Shown here one piece after another: positions 46,690 through 56,964 of a DNA stretch of 64,000 nt (position 1 is its first letter; each line of letters starts with the position of its first letter). The position numbers and the translations under genes were made by a program. The notes below the pieces were generated by a model that saw nothing but the letters and a program-made list of their open reading frames with translations, was not told the origin of the DNA and searched no databases. The stretch lies in NCBI GenBank assembly GCA_023262855.1, contig JALQYQ010000038.1, positions 21,709-85,708 on the forward strand. Direction: 5' to 3'. The DNA comes from Crocinitomicaceae bacterium (GTDB taxonomy: Bacteria > Bacteroidota > Bacteroidia > Flavobacteriales_D > Crocinitomicaceae).

Positions 46690-47590
46690 TACAAAAAAAC
46701 GTTCTGCTCTTGGTAAAGGTTTAAGTGCCTTATTAGAAAATACTGAAACTGATATTACAACAAAGTCAGACAACGCTGGTGTTGTTGGTTCTGTCTCAAT
46801 GCTTCCAATTGAAAGTATTGAAGCAAACCCATTTAATCCGCGAACTCACTTTGAGCAAGCAGCTTTGGATGAATTGAGTCAATCGATTGCTATTCATGGA
46901 ATTATTCAACCGTTAACCGTTCGAAAATTAGGTCGCGACAAATACCAATTAATTTCTGGTGAGCGCCGTTTTAGAGCTTCTCAATTAGCTGGTTTAACAG
47001 AAGTACCAGCATACATTCGTGTTGCAAATGATCAAACAATGCTTGAAATGGCCTTGGTTGAAAACATTCAGCGCGAAGACTTAAATGCAATTGAGGTTGC
47101 TCTCTCCTATTCTCGCTTAATCGAAGAATGTGATTTGACACAAGATCAATTGAGTCATAAAATTGCCAAATCGCGTTCAAGTATTACCAATCACTTGCGT
47201 TTATTGAAGCTACCAGCTGATATTCAAGCATCGGTTCGTGACAATGTCATTTCAATGGGACACGCTCGTGCACTCGTTTCTGCGGGTGACGAAGAATTGC
47301 AAATGGCGATTTTCAATCGAATTGTTTTGGATGGTTTATCTGTTCGTGATGCTGAAGCCTTGATTCGTGAAGGATACGTTGAACCGAGAAATGAAACACC
47401 TGGTGTTGATGTTAAAACAACGCGTACACCAAGTGTTACAAGCACGCAGTCGACATTCAAAGAACACTTAAGTGATAAATTATCAACGAAAATTGAAATT
47501 AAAAAATCAACTTCAGGAAGTGGTAAAATAATCGTAAACTTCAATTCAGAGGTTGATTTAAATCGAATCATCGAAATACTAAATCGTTAA
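46679..47590 (+). CDS. parB: ParB/RepB/Spo0J partition protein
   Basis: RSALGKGLSALLEN; IEANPFNPRTHFEQAALDELSQSIAIHGIIQPLTVR; YQLISGERRFRASQLAGL; ATG at 46679 preferred. Confidence 0.96.
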   Translation: MSSNTKKRSALGKGLSALLENTETDITTKSDNAGVVGSVSMLPIESIEANPFNPRTHFEQAALDELSQSIAIHGIIQPLTVRKLGRDKYQLISGERRFRASQLAGLTEVPAYIRVANDQTMLEMALVENIQREDLNAIEVALSYSRLIEECDLTQDQLSHKIAKSRSSITNHLRLLKLPADIQASVRDNVISMGHARALVSAGDEELQMAIFNRIVLDGLSVRDAEALIREGYVEPRNETPGVDVKTTRTPSVTSTQSTFKEHLSDKLSTKIEIKKSTSGSGKIIVNFNSEVDLNRIIEILNR

Positions 47591-48150
47591 TGCGATCTCT
47601 GCTTGCTGCCTTCATTTTTCTGTGCTTGGGATTCTTTTCCTTTTCACAAGATACATTAGCAAATCAAGCAAGTCTTGACACGGTGAAAGTACATTCGCCT
47701 AAAAAAGCTGTGATTTATTCTGCAATTTTACCAGGAGCAGGACAAGTTTACAATCACCTTGCAATGCCGAAAGGACAAAAGAAAGCAGCTTGGAAAGTTC
47801 CGTTAATTTATGCTGGTTTGGGAACAATGACCTATTTCTTAATTTCCAACCAAAAGACTCAACTTTCTTTGCGTAAAGAATATGAATACCGTTTGGATGG
47901 ATTGGTTGTTGATCCAAAATGGGCCTTGTACGATGATGGAGCAATTGATATTTTGTACAATCAATACTTGAATTGGCGCGACTTATCGATTTTGGGTCTT
48001 GGAGCTGTTTATTTTATTCAAATTGTTGATGCGGGAATCGAAGCTCACTTTGTGAAATTTGATATTTCCGAGGATTTGTCGTTGGCAATTGAACCGGCCT
48101 ATTTTGGTAGAAACACAGCAGGATTGAATCTTCGTTTTAATTTTCGTTAA
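47590..48150 (+). CDS. DUF5683 domain protein
   Basis: KKAVIYSAILPGAGQVYNHLAMPKGQKKAAWKVPLIYAGLGTMTYF; position directly after parB. Confidence 0.85.
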   Translation: MRSLLAAFIFLCLGFFSFSQDTLANQASLDTVKVHSPKKAVIYSAILPGAGQVYNHLAMPKGQKKAAWKVPLIYAGLGTMTYFLISNQKTQLSLRKEYEYRLDGLVVDPKWALYDDGAIDILYNQYLNWRDLSILGLGAVYFIQIVDAGIEAHFVKFDISEDLSLAIEPAYFGRNTAGLNLRFNFR

Positions 48151-48202
48151 AACACTTGCGAAAGCGCTTTAAAAATCTAATTTTGTTTATCAAATTAAAA
48201 AA

Positions 48203-48931
48203 ATGAATATCGCATTAATTGGTTATGGTAAAATGGGCAAAGCAATTGAAAAAATTGCTTTGGAACGTGGACATACGATCGTTGCAATTGTGAACAGTTC
48301 ATCTCCTATTTCTGAGGTTGATTTATCACTTGCTGATGTTGCCATTGAATTTAGCCGACCAGAATTAGCTGTTGACCACATCAAAGCTTGTATTTCAGAA
48401 AAATGTCCAGTTGTCGTTGGAACAACCGCTTGGCATGAGCATCTACCAGAAATTACAGAATTGGTAAATGCAGCAAACGGTACTTTTTTACATGCAACGA
48501 ATTTCTCAATAGGCGTTAATATTTTCTTTGAAATCAACAAGCGCTTAGCACAATTAATGAAAGGTCAGCATGATTACAAAGCGTGCATGGAAGAGATTCA
48601 TCATTTACAAAAATTGGATGCTCCAAGTGGAACAGCAATCACACTAGCGAATGGTATCTTGGAAAATAATTCTGATTATTCTTCTTGGGTTTTAGGAGAA
48701 GAAAAAGAGCCGCATACAGTGGATGGACAAATCGGAGTTACTTCCTACCGTTTGCCTGATGTTCCAGGAACACACATTATAAAATATTCTTCACCTGTTG
48801 ATACAATTACAATTTCACATGAAGCACATAACCGCACAGGTTTCGCTTTGGGGGCTGTGATTGCAGCGGAATTTGTATTCAATAAACAAGGTGTATTCAC
48901 AATGAATGACGTATTAAATTTATCGAACTAA
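48203..48931 (+). CDS. dapB: 4-hydroxy-tetrahydrodipicolinate reductase
   Basis: NIALIGYGKMGKAIEKIA; VVGTTAWHEHLPEI; HHLQKLDAPSGTAITLA. Confidence 0.94.
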   Translation: MNIALIGYGKMGKAIEKIALERGHTIVAIVNSSSPISEVDLSLADVAIEFSRPELAVDHIKACISEKCPVVVGTTAWHEHLPEITELVNAANGTFLHATNFSIGVNIFFEINKRLAQLMKGQHDYKACMEEIHHLQKLDAPSGTAITLANGILENNSDYSSWVLGEEKEPHTVDGQIGVTSYRLPDVPGTHIIKYSSPVDTITISHEAHNRTGFALGAVIAAEFVFNKQGVFTMNDVLNLSN

Positions 48932-50838
48932 TGGCATTTATCTATTTCTATTTGTTTTTATTACTGCATCCTTATTTAGCGATGTGGTTCAAAAGTTTCA
49001 AACAAGCTGGTCATCAATCTTGGGAAGCTTTGATTCCCGTTTACAACTACTATGTTGCATTTAAAATTTCATGTAAGAAGCCATTTTGGGCTTTGTTAAT
49101 GATTTTTCCAGGAGTACACTTGGTCATGTGGGCTGTGGTAAACACGTCATACATTCGTCGCTTTGGATACTTTTCGTTTGTGGACACTTTGCAAGGAATT
49201 TTCTTCCCTTACTTGATCATGGCGAAAATTGCGAATTCAAACGCTGATATTTTACCGGAAACGAATTGGGCAAATAGTCGTGAAACTGAAATTAGAAAAT
49301 GGGGAGATCATTTGGCATTGTTCCTTGCTTTACCGATTATTGGACATGCAATTGCCTTGATTTTAAATGCTGTAACGCGTGAAAAACCGGGCGCTCGTTC
49401 AAAAGTTAAGGAATGGGGTGATTCAATTATTTTTGCTTTGGTTGCAGCAAGTATCATTCGTACTTATGTCTTCGAACCATTTCAAATCCCTACTGGTTCG
49501 ATGGAGAAAACCTTGTTAGTTGGAGATTTTCTTTTCGTGAATAAATTGGCTTACGGTCCAAAAGTACCTGTTACGCCCCTTTCTTTCCCGTTGGTACACA
49601 ATACTGTTCCGTGGGTAAATGTTAAATCGTACACAACATTTGAAAAAGGTTCTTACACTCGTATACCAGGATACAGCAGCGTTCATCGAAATGATGTTGT
49701 TGTCTTCAATTATCCATCTGGTGATACAGCAGTTTATGATCCACGAATGCCGAATGGTTTGATGGGACATGATTATCATGGGATTGTAATCAAAGAATCT
49801 CAATATTTATTTGCGAGAAGTTACTCAGAATTTAATCAACGTTCAAGATTCCTTTTTGATAGTATTTCAGCTAGGATCCAAAGTCAAGGTCAAGGTGTAA
49901 ATTATGACGGATTAAATGCTTATGTTGAAGATCAAGCGCAAAAGGAAATTCTCCTAAAGCACGGAGAATCATACATTAAATCTATGGAAACATGGAAAAA
50001 TAAAGCACGAAAAATGCTTGCTGTAGATAAAATCGCTCATACAGAGGAAGGAACTATAAAACATTACGGTATTGTATATAGACCTGTTGACAAGAGAGAA
50101 AATTATATTAAACGTTGTGTTGGAATACCTGGAGATTGGATTGAAATAAAAGAATCAGTTCTTTACGTTAACGGTAAAAAGGCAGAAAGAAAACCTTTTC
50201 AAAATCTAATGTATCAAGTTACAAATATTCAAATTCCAAGTAGACAAACAATGATTGATCAATTTGGACTTGAGGATTCGAGAGGAGATTACAAAATGAA
50301 TGAAGATGGCTCTTTTATTATGCATTTAACTGCAAGTCAATATAGTGCATTGAAAAAGCGAAATAAGGATGCCGTGTTTGAAAAAGTTTTAAAACCTCAA
50401 TATTCTGATAAAAAAGGTTACAAACCAACAACGTTAGAATTAATCGAAAACTTAGAAACTTTCCCGAAAGATCTTTACATCAACAACACAATCACTGACT
50501 TCACGAAATTCCAAATTCCTCGTAAGGGACAAACGATTTCAATTTCAGCGAAGAACATTGCTTGGTACCGCCGAATTATTACGGCATATGAAGGTCACAC
50601 CTTGGCGGAAAAGAAAGACGGAATCTACATCGATGGTAAGAAAACAAACAAGTACACCTTTGGCATGAATTATTATTGGTTGATGGGAGACAATCGCTAC
50701 AACTCAGCTGATTCACGTATTTGGGGATTTGTTCCAGAAGATCACATTGTTGGGCGTGCGTCAATGGTTTGGTTTTCTAAAGCTGCTGATCCATCAATCG
50801 GTATTCGTTGGGACCGCTTGTTCAAGATGATTCACTAA
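48931..50838 (+). CDS. lepB: Signal peptidase I (large Bacteroidetes form)
   Basis: FEPFQIPTGSMEKTLLVGDFLFVNKL (catalytic Ser); YIKRCVGIPGDWIEIK (catalytic Lys); YWLMGDNRYNSADSRIWGFVPEDHIVG. Confidence 0.94.
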   Translation: MAFIYFYLFLLLHPYLAMWFKSFKQAGHQSWEALIPVYNYYVAFKISCKKPFWALLMIFPGVHLVMWAVVNTSYIRRFGYFSFVDTLQGIFFPYLIMAKIANSNADILPETNWANSRETEIRKWGDHLALFLALPIIGHAIALILNAVTREKPGARSKVKEWGDSIIFALVAASIIRTYVFEPFQIPTGSMEKTLLVGDFLFVNKLAYGPKVPVTPLSFPLVHNTVPWVNVKSYTTFEKGSYTRIPGYSSVHRNDVVVFNYPSGDTAVYDPRMPNGLMGHDYHGIVIKESQYLFARSYSEFNQRSRFLFDSISARIQSQGQGVNYDGLNAYVEDQAQKEILLKHGESYIKSMETWKNKARKMLAVDKIAHTEEGTIKHYGIVYRPVDKRENYIKRCVGIPGDWIEIKESVLYVNGKKAERKPFQNLMYQVTNIQIPSRQTMIDQFGLEDSRGDYKMNEDGSFIMHLTASQYSALKKRNKDAVFEKVLKPQYSDKKGYKPTTLELIENLETFPKDLYINNTITDFTKFQIPRKGQTISISAKNIAWYRRIITAYEGHTLAEKKDGIYIDGKKTNKYTFGMNYYWLMGDNRYNSADSRIWGFVPEDHIVGRASMVWFSKAADPSIGIRWDRLFKMIH

Positions 50839-51434
50839 TGACATCTGTTTTTCCGATTGCGTACTTTGGAAATATCGACTATTTCCGAAAAATGATGTCG
50901 TGCGAAGATGTTTCGATTGAAACCAAAGAGCATTTTATCAAACAAACTGTTCGTTCACGTTGTACCATATTGAGTGCAAATGGACCGTTGGTCTTATCGA
51001 TTCCAGTCGAACGAAAAAATGGTTCTAAAACAGTCATTGATGAAGTGCTTTTGAGTAAGGAAACAGATTGGAAAAAAACACACTGGAAAGCCATTGAAAG
51101 CGCCTACTCTTCTGCTCCCTATTTTGAATATTACAGTCCAGAAGTGCGTGAATTAATCTATCAGGAAGAAACTTCCTTGGTCAAATTTACAGCTGCCATA
51201 ACGCAACGCATTTGTGAATGGTTAGATTTGGATGTGAAACTAGATTACACACGGGAATATGCGAATCCTTCTGAAATCAATGATTTTCGAACAGACGAGT
51301 TTATAACTTCATCGAGTATAAAACCATACACACAAGTTTTTTCACCAACGAATCAATTTGAAGCAAATCTATCCATTTTGGATCTTGTCTTTTGCGAAGG
51401 TCCATTAGCACGACGCTGGATCATTTCTTCATAG
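50838..51434 (+). CDS. WbqC family protein
   Basis: PIAYFGNIDYFRKMMSCEDVSIETKEHFIKQTVRSRCTILSANGPLVLSIPVERK; ATG at 50838 overlaps lepB stop. Confidence 0.85.
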   Translation: MTSVFPIAYFGNIDYFRKMMSCEDVSIETKEHFIKQTVRSRCTILSANGPLVLSIPVERKNGSKTVIDEVLLSKETDWKKTHWKAIESAYSSAPYFEYYSPEVRELIYQEETSLVKFTAAITQRICEWLDLDVKLDYTREYANPSEINDFRTDEFITSSSIKPYTQVFSPTNQFEANLSILDLVFCEGPLARRWIISS

Positions 51435-51497
51435 AAATTTAATTAACAGGTGTGATTTCACTTTATTGAATCATTAACTTTACAAAAAATAAAACAG

Positions 51498-52469
51498 ATG
51501 AAAATCCTTTCAATTATTGCATGTTCGCTTCTTGCATTTTCAGGTTTACAAGCACAAACAACACGCGAAATAGCATTTTACAATGTTGAGAATTTATTCG
51601 ATACACTTGACGGTGTAAATGATGATGCTGAATTTTTACCTGCTGGAAAAAATGCTTGGAATTCTGCGCGCTACAATGAAAAATTGGATCACATCAACAA
51701 AGTTTTTGACCAATTTTCAAATCCATTGTTCATCGGAATGTGTGAAATTGAAAACGCAACTGTGGTGCGCGATGTAATGAAACATTCTGTGAAATTGAAC
51801 AATTATGGTTTAGTTCATTACGAAAGTGCAGATGCACGTGGTGTTGATGTAGCGTTGATTTATGATAGCTCAACTATGAAGCTCGTAGAATCTGGTTTCA
51901 TCCGTTTTACTTTACCAGGTGCTGAAGCAAAAGCAACAAGAGACATTGTTTGGGGTAAATTTTCGTACAAAAAAGAAACAATCATTGTTATGGTGAATCA
52001 CTGGCCAAGTCGTGGTGGTGGACAAGAAGCAAGCGAGCCGAATCGTTTAGAAGCTGCAAAAAACGCAAGAACATTTATTGATTCGTTACTTGCTGACAAC
52101 AAAAAGGCGAAGATTGTTTTCATGGGAGATTTAAACGATTATCCTTCAAACAAAGCCCCACAATCAATCGCTGAAAAATTAAACCCACAAATCACTTCTC
52201 TTTCTGGCGATTTTGGTGGTTCATACAATTACAAAGGTGAATGGGATGTTTTAGATCACATCATGGTTTCGGATGGATTAATCAAACCTGAGTGCATGAA
52301 GAAAAAATCAATAAAAGTCATTCCAGACTCAGGAGAGATTCATGCATATGATTTCTTATTGGAAGAATACAAAGGCCAAGTTGTTCCATTTAGAACATAT
52401 GCTGGAGCAAAATACCTTGGAGGTTATTCCGATCATTTACCGGTTTCTATCGAAGTTTCATTGCCATAA
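51498..52469 (+). CDS. Endonuclease/exonuclease/phosphatase family secreted protein
   Basis: REIAFYNVENLFDTLDG; MVNHWPSRGGG; VFMGDLNDYPSN; SDHLPVSIEV. Confidence 0.9.
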   Translation: MKILSIIACSLLAFSGLQAQTTREIAFYNVENLFDTLDGVNDDAEFLPAGKNAWNSARYNEKLDHINKVFDQFSNPLFIGMCEIENATVVRDVMKHSVKLNNYGLVHYESADARGVDVALIYDSSTMKLVESGFIRFTLPGAEAKATRDIVWGKFSYKKETIIVMVNHWPSRGGGQEASEPNRLEAAKNARTFIDSLLADNKKAKIVFMGDLNDYPSNKAPQSIAEKLNPQITSLSGDFGGSYNYKGEWDVLDHIMVSDGLIKPECMKKKSIKVIPDSGEIHAYDFLLEEYKGQVVPFRTYAGAKYLGGYSDHLPVSIEVSLP

Positions 52470-53815
52470 GGAACTTCTGATTTTCCGTAACTATACGGCA
52501 ATCGTTCTTTGTACAAAAACTTCTTTTGCGTTGATTCAAACGGTCGATAGATGTAATACACGAAATTGTTCTGAATGGCGATTTTTTCAATGTAACGAAA
52601 CTCAAGACGTACTTTTTCTTTGATTTCTCCCGTTTTCAAGTCAATTTGTCCAAGGTAGCTGTAACCAGCTTTATCGAACAAAGCGTAAATTTCACCTGTA
52701 AAACGGTCTTGAATCAATTCACGCTGCCAGCCTGTTGTTTTCGGTTGATAATGATGATAGATTGCGACACTGTCCAATTTGTTGCCAGCTGCATCAAAGA
52801 AATACATCTTGTCTTTGTAATAATCAAAAACGATAACCGTGTCATTTTTCAAAAACATTGGAGCGTACAACTCTTTGTAATAAGGTGATTGCGTAAAATA
52901 ATTTGCTCCAACCCATACTTCAGCGTCAATTCCGGTTTCGTATTCCTTGTTTTTAGCCCATAATTTTGTGCGCACATCCACCCATTTGTATTCCGAACGA
53001 TACAATTCCATCATCAATTCATCCTTGATTTCAATGATTTTCGAGTACGTGGAATCCATTTGATCAAAAGCGAAGTAATTGAATGCTGGATAATCTTTTG
53101 AAAAATTTGAGAAGAACATTTTTGAATAATTAGTATCTACAATTGGAGCCAAATATTTCAAATAATAGCCTTTATCAATTGTTCCGATACCAATTTGAGC
53201 ATTGTCAATGTATAAACCATAAACATTGTCTTTGCACAAAACATGTGGATTTCCTCTGTAATCGTGCACCAATTCTTCAGCAACACCTGGGACACTAAAT
53301 GTATTTAACACATCCATTCCATCGTACAAAAGCAATTCACTTCCTTTTTTTAATTGTTTAGGATACGCTAACAAGACCAAATTTCCGTTTTCAAGCAATT
53401 CAAAATCGGCAACACTTAAACGTTTTGACTCAAAAACGGTATCGGGAACACCTGGAGCTTTTACATCAACAGTTTGTAAAATTCGACCTTTATTCGCTTC
53501 CATTTCAATCGAAATACGCACAGTATCACTTACCGATTTTTGTCCAATTTTCTTTGTACCTGAAATTGATTCAAACAAAGGATGCGTCATTTGGTAAGTC
53601 AGCAAGGAATTTGCGGGAATATAAAAACTAAATTTCCCCTTCGTATTCGAGCTTTTCAACATCGTGTTGCTTCCCCACGTCAATGTAGCATTCACATTTT
53701 GAATTCCTTCTTGGTAGGTTTTATCGTGAATTTCAAACTGCACAAAAACCGAATCAGATTGAGCCAAAACAGCACCAATCGACACTAAAAACGAGAATAG
53801 AACGAGGAATTTCAT
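52433..53815 (-). CDS. Secreted hypothetical protein, carboxypeptidase-like N-terminus and beta-propeller-like repeats
   Basis: Signal peptide MKFLVLFSFLVSIGAVLAQ; intact 460-aa ORF overlapping the convergent gene by 37 bp. Confidence 0.75.
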   Translation of the reverse strand: MKFLVLFSFLVSIGAVLAQSDSVFVQFEIHDKTYQEGIQNVNATLTWGSNTMLKSSNTKGKFSFYIPANSLLTYQMTHPLFESISGTKKIGQKSVSDTVRISIEMEANKGRILQTVDVKAPGVPDTVFESKRLSVADFELLENGNLVLLAYPKQLKKGSELLLYDGMDVLNTFSVPGVAEELVHDYRGNPHVLCKDNVYGLYIDNAQIGIGTIDKGYYLKYLAPIVDTNYSKMFFSNFSKDYPAFNYFAFDQMDSTYSKIIEIKDELMMELYRSEYKWVDVRTKLWAKNKEYETGIDAEVWVGANYFTQSPYYKELYAPMFLKNDTVIVFDYYKDKMYFFDAAGNKLDSVAIYHHYQPKTTGWQRELIQDRFTGEIYALFDKAGYSYLGQIDLKTGEIKEKVRLEFRYIEKIAIQNNFVYYIYRPFESTQKKFLYKERLPYSYGKSEVPYGNETSIETGK

Positions 53816-53860
53816 AAGCGATGTTTCTCCTTAGATGAAAAGTGTTTTTATTTCCATAAA

Positions 53861-53887
53861 AAAAGTCCCGCTAAAAACGGGACTTTT
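53861..53887 (-). terminator. Terminator upstream-side of ilvE-hyp intergenic gap
   Basis: aaaagtcccg-ctaaaaa-cgggactttt, A-run on + (T-run on minus) just upstream of the 52433-53815 gene and 3 nt after the ilvE stop. Confidence 0.8.
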
Positions 53888-53890
53888 CAA

Positions 53891-54961
53891 TTATACTTTC
53901 AAGCACCAACCGAATTCATCTTCGATTTTTCCTGCTTTTAGATCGTCTAAGTAATTTTTTATTTTGTTTGAAATCACGCGCGTTTCAACTGGCGGCAACT
54001 CCAAAATTTCGTCTCTGAATCCAATCTTAACAATCGGAGCAATTGTAGCAGCTGTTCCCGCTCCAAAGGCATCTTGTAATTTACCTTCTTTAATCGCTGT
54101 AACAATTTCCTCAACAGATACTTTACGTTCTTCAACTGGAATCCCCCATTTCTGAGCAACTTCAAGCACTGAACGTTTTGTAACTCCACGTAAAATCGTA
54201 TCAGCATCTTCCGAAGGCGTAATAATTGTATCGTTGATCACAAATACAATGTTCATTGTACCTGATTCTTCAATGAATTTATGCTCTTTTCCGTCTGTCC
54301 AAACCAATTGGTGAAAACCATTCATTTGTCCTAATTTCGCTGGATACAAAGCCGCACCGTAGTTTCCTGCAGTTTTTGCACGTCCAACGCCACCAACAGA
54401 TGCACGCGTGTAATGTTCTTCAATTTTCACGTTCACTGGTTCTGTATAATACGACCCAACTGGACATGTAAAAATCATAAACTTGTAAGTCTCTGATGGT
54501 TTGATACCAATGAATTCATCTGTGGCAAATAAAAATGGACGAATGTATAATGAATATCCTTCTTTCGCTGGAATCCAATTTTCATCAACTTCAACTAATT
54601 TACGCACCAATTCCGTGAAAACATCTTCAGGAATAACAGGCATACACATACGCTCACACGATTCTTTGAAACGGTTCGCGTTCATATCTGGGCGGAAAAT
54701 TAAAATGTCTCCTTTTTCAGTTTTGTTAGCTTTCATTCCTTCAAAAATCGATTGTCCGTAATGAACAGCCGACATTGCAGGATGCATTTGAATTGGTCCG
54801 AAAGGCATAATTTCAGGTTGCTGCCATTCACCATTCTTATAATCCATTACCAACATGTGATCAGAGAAAATCTTACCAAATGGCAAATTATTCCAATCAA
54901 CTTCTTCAATTCGTGAATGAGCGGTTTTAGTAACCTTCACTGTTAGTGTGTCTTGTAACAT
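53891..54961 (-). CDS. ilvE: Branched-chain amino acid aminotransferase
   Basis: AVHYGQSIFEGMKA; YIRPFLFATDEFIGIKPS; GGVGRAKTAGNYGAALYPAKL; GAGTAATIAPI. Confidence 0.94.
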   Translation of the reverse strand: MLQDTLTVKVTKTAHSRIEEVDWNNLPFGKIFSDHMLVMDYKNGEWQQPEIMPFGPIQMHPAMSAVHYGQSIFEGMKANKTEKGDILIFRPDMNANRFKESCERMCMPVIPEDVFTELVRKLVEVDENWIPAKEGYSLYIRPFLFATDEFIGIKPSETYKFMIFTCPVGSYYTEPVNVKIEEHYTRASVGGVGRAKTAGNYGAALYPAKLGQMNGFHQLVWTDGKEHKFIEESGTMNIVFVINDTIITPSEDADTILRGVTKRSVLEVAQKWGIPVEERKVSVEEIVTAIKEGKLQDAFGAGTAATIAPIVKIGFRDEILELPPVETRVISNKIKNYLDDLKAGKIEDEFGWCLKV

Positions 54962-55027
54962 AATGTGTTTTTCAAGTTGCGAATATAATCAGAAACATCG
55001 AGCTTTCAAACAGTTTGAAATGTCCGG

Positions 55028-55052
55028 AAAGAAATAAATTTCTTTATTTTTG
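55028..55052 (+). promoter_or_regulatory. Inverted repeat abutting -7 box upstream of recQ
   Basis: aaagaaat-aa-atttcttt (55028-55045) whose last base starts TATTTTTG (55045-55052). Confidence 0.4.
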
Positions 55053-55069
55053 AGCCTGTTAAAAAGCCA

Positions 55070-56953
55070 ATGGATAAAAGTCGCGACATACTAAAAAAAT
55101 ACTGGGGATTCGATCAATTTCGACCGCTTCAGGAAGACATAGTTGATGACGCGATTAACGGCTACGATACCTTAGCACTTTTACCTACTGGCGGCGGCAA
55201 ATCGATTTGTTTTCAAGTACCTGGAATTGCCCGTGAAGGAATCACCTTGGTTATTTCTCCTCTGATTGCGTTAATGCAAGATCAAGTTGCAAATCTGCAA
55301 GCACGTGGCATTCGTGCAAAGTCAATCATCAGTGGAATGAGTTACCGTGAAATTGATATTACGCTTGATAATGCGCGTTTTGGTGGACTCGATTTTCTCT
55401 ATACTTCTCCTGAACGCATTCAAAGTAAGCTATTTATCGAACGCTTTAAATTGATGAACGTCGGTTTAATTGTGGTCGATGAAGCACATTGTATTTCGGA
55501 ATGGGGACATGATTTCCGTCCTTCGTTCAAGGAAATTTACAAGTTACGCGAAATACATCCTGAAATTCCAATCATTGCTTTAACCGCAACTGCAACTGAT
55601 CGTGTTCGAGAAGACATAGTGCAGCAATTGCGCTTGAACAAGCCGAAAATTCATGAGTCGTCCTTCGAACGCAATAACTTGAGTTACGAAACGGAAAAGA
55701 CCGACAATAAATTAACGCGAATACTCAATTTTTGTCAAGAACATACAGGCGAATGCGGCATTGTCTATTGTCAAACGCGTAAAAGTGTGAAGGAAATGGC
55801 GCGTTTGCTCCATGCGAATAAGATTAGTGTTGGAATTTATCACGGTGGAATGACGAAAGAAGATCGCGATTTAATGCTTTCTGATTGGTTGTCGAACAAA
55901 ATCAAAGTGATGGTTGCCACCAATGCGTTTGGAATGGGAATTGACAAACCAGATGTTCGATTTGTCTTGCATTATGAATTTCCACCTTCGCTGGAAGCTT
56001 ATTTTCAAGAAGCTGGAAGAGCAGGAAGAGATGGAAAAGAATCGAGAACACTTGTGTTTTGGGAAGAGAATGATGTTGCCAACTTAATCTTGAAAAACGA
56101 GCAACAATTTCCACCGATTGAACGCGTAAAAACAACGTATCGCGCCTTGTGCAATCATCTGAAAATCGCTATTGGTTCTGGGAAAGATGAAACGTATCAT
56201 TTTGAGATTAAAAAGTTGTGCGAGAATTTCCAATTGAATCCACTGGAAACGTATAATTCCTTGAAAATATTGGAATTTAACAATGATTTGGTCTTTTCAG
56301 AAGGCGTCTTCCATCCTACTAAGGTGAAGTTTTCGATTGGAAACCGTGAATTGTACAACTTTCAAATCAAGCATTCAAAATTTGTTGGCATTACAACTTT
56401 GTTATCGCGCACTTATCCTGGAATTTTTGACCAATACTTTGAAATTCACGAAACTGAATTTGCGAAACGGTTGAATATCAACAAAACTGAGCTATTAAAC
56501 CAATTGAAAGAATTGGAAAAATATGGAATTTGTGATGTTTCCTGGAGCAGCTCGTTGCCGTCAGTAACATTGACGCATGAACGTTTACCGGATGATTATT
56601 TGCATTTATCGCCTGAAGTGTATCAAACGCGAAAAGACAATGCTTCATCAAAATTGGAAGCTGCTTTGAACTTCCTGAGGGTTGACGAATGTCGTTCGGT
56701 GCAATTACTGCGTTATTTCGGACAAGATTCTAAGGAATGTGGCAAATGTGATGTTTGCTTGAAGAAAAACAGAAAAGAATATCAAATCGCTGAATTAAAA
56801 GCGCTTTTGGTTGGTTTCCTGAAAACAGAAAAAACGTTTGAAGAATGTTCGCGCTACACGTTTGCGCAGGACGAACAACTCAAATTGGCTTTAAAAGAGT
56901 TGATGTTGGACGAAAAAGTTCAGTTCAATGGCTCAAGTTATTGCGCCAACTAA
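55070..56953 (+). CDS. recQ: ATP-dependent DNA helicase RecQ (no obvious HRDC domain)
   Basis: FRPLQEDIVDDAINGYDTLALLPTGGGKSICFQVPG; VDEAHCISEWGHDFRPSF; GIYHGGMTKEDRD; QEAGRAGRDG; zinc motif CRSVQLLRYFGQDSKECGKCDVC. Confidence 0.93.
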   Translation: MDKSRDILKKYWGFDQFRPLQEDIVDDAINGYDTLALLPTGGGKSICFQVPGIAREGITLVISPLIALMQDQVANLQARGIRAKSIISGMSYREIDITLDNARFGGLDFLYTSPERIQSKLFIERFKLMNVGLIVVDEAHCISEWGHDFRPSFKEIYKLREIHPEIPIIALTATATDRVREDIVQQLRLNKPKIHESSFERNNLSYETEKTDNKLTRILNFCQEHTGECGIVYCQTRKSVKEMARLLHANKISVGIYHGGMTKEDRDLMLSDWLSNKIKVMVATNAFGMGIDKPDVRFVLHYEFPPSLEAYFQEAGRAGRDGKESRTLVFWEENDVANLILKNEQQFPPIERVKTTYRALCNHLKIAIGSGKDETYHFEIKKLCENFQLNPLETYNSLKILEFNNDLVFSEGVFHPTKVKFSIGNRELYNFQIKHSKFVGITTLLSRTYPGIFDQYFEIHETEFAKRLNINKTELLNQLKELEKYGICDVSWSSSLPSVTLTHERLPDDYLHLSPEVYQTRKDNASSKLEAALNFLRVDECRSVQLLRYFGQDSKECGKCDVCLKKNRKEYQIAELKALLVGFLKTEKTFEECSRYTFAQDEQLKLALKELMLDEKVQFNGSSYCAN

Positions 56954-56964
56954 CACACAGGTAA

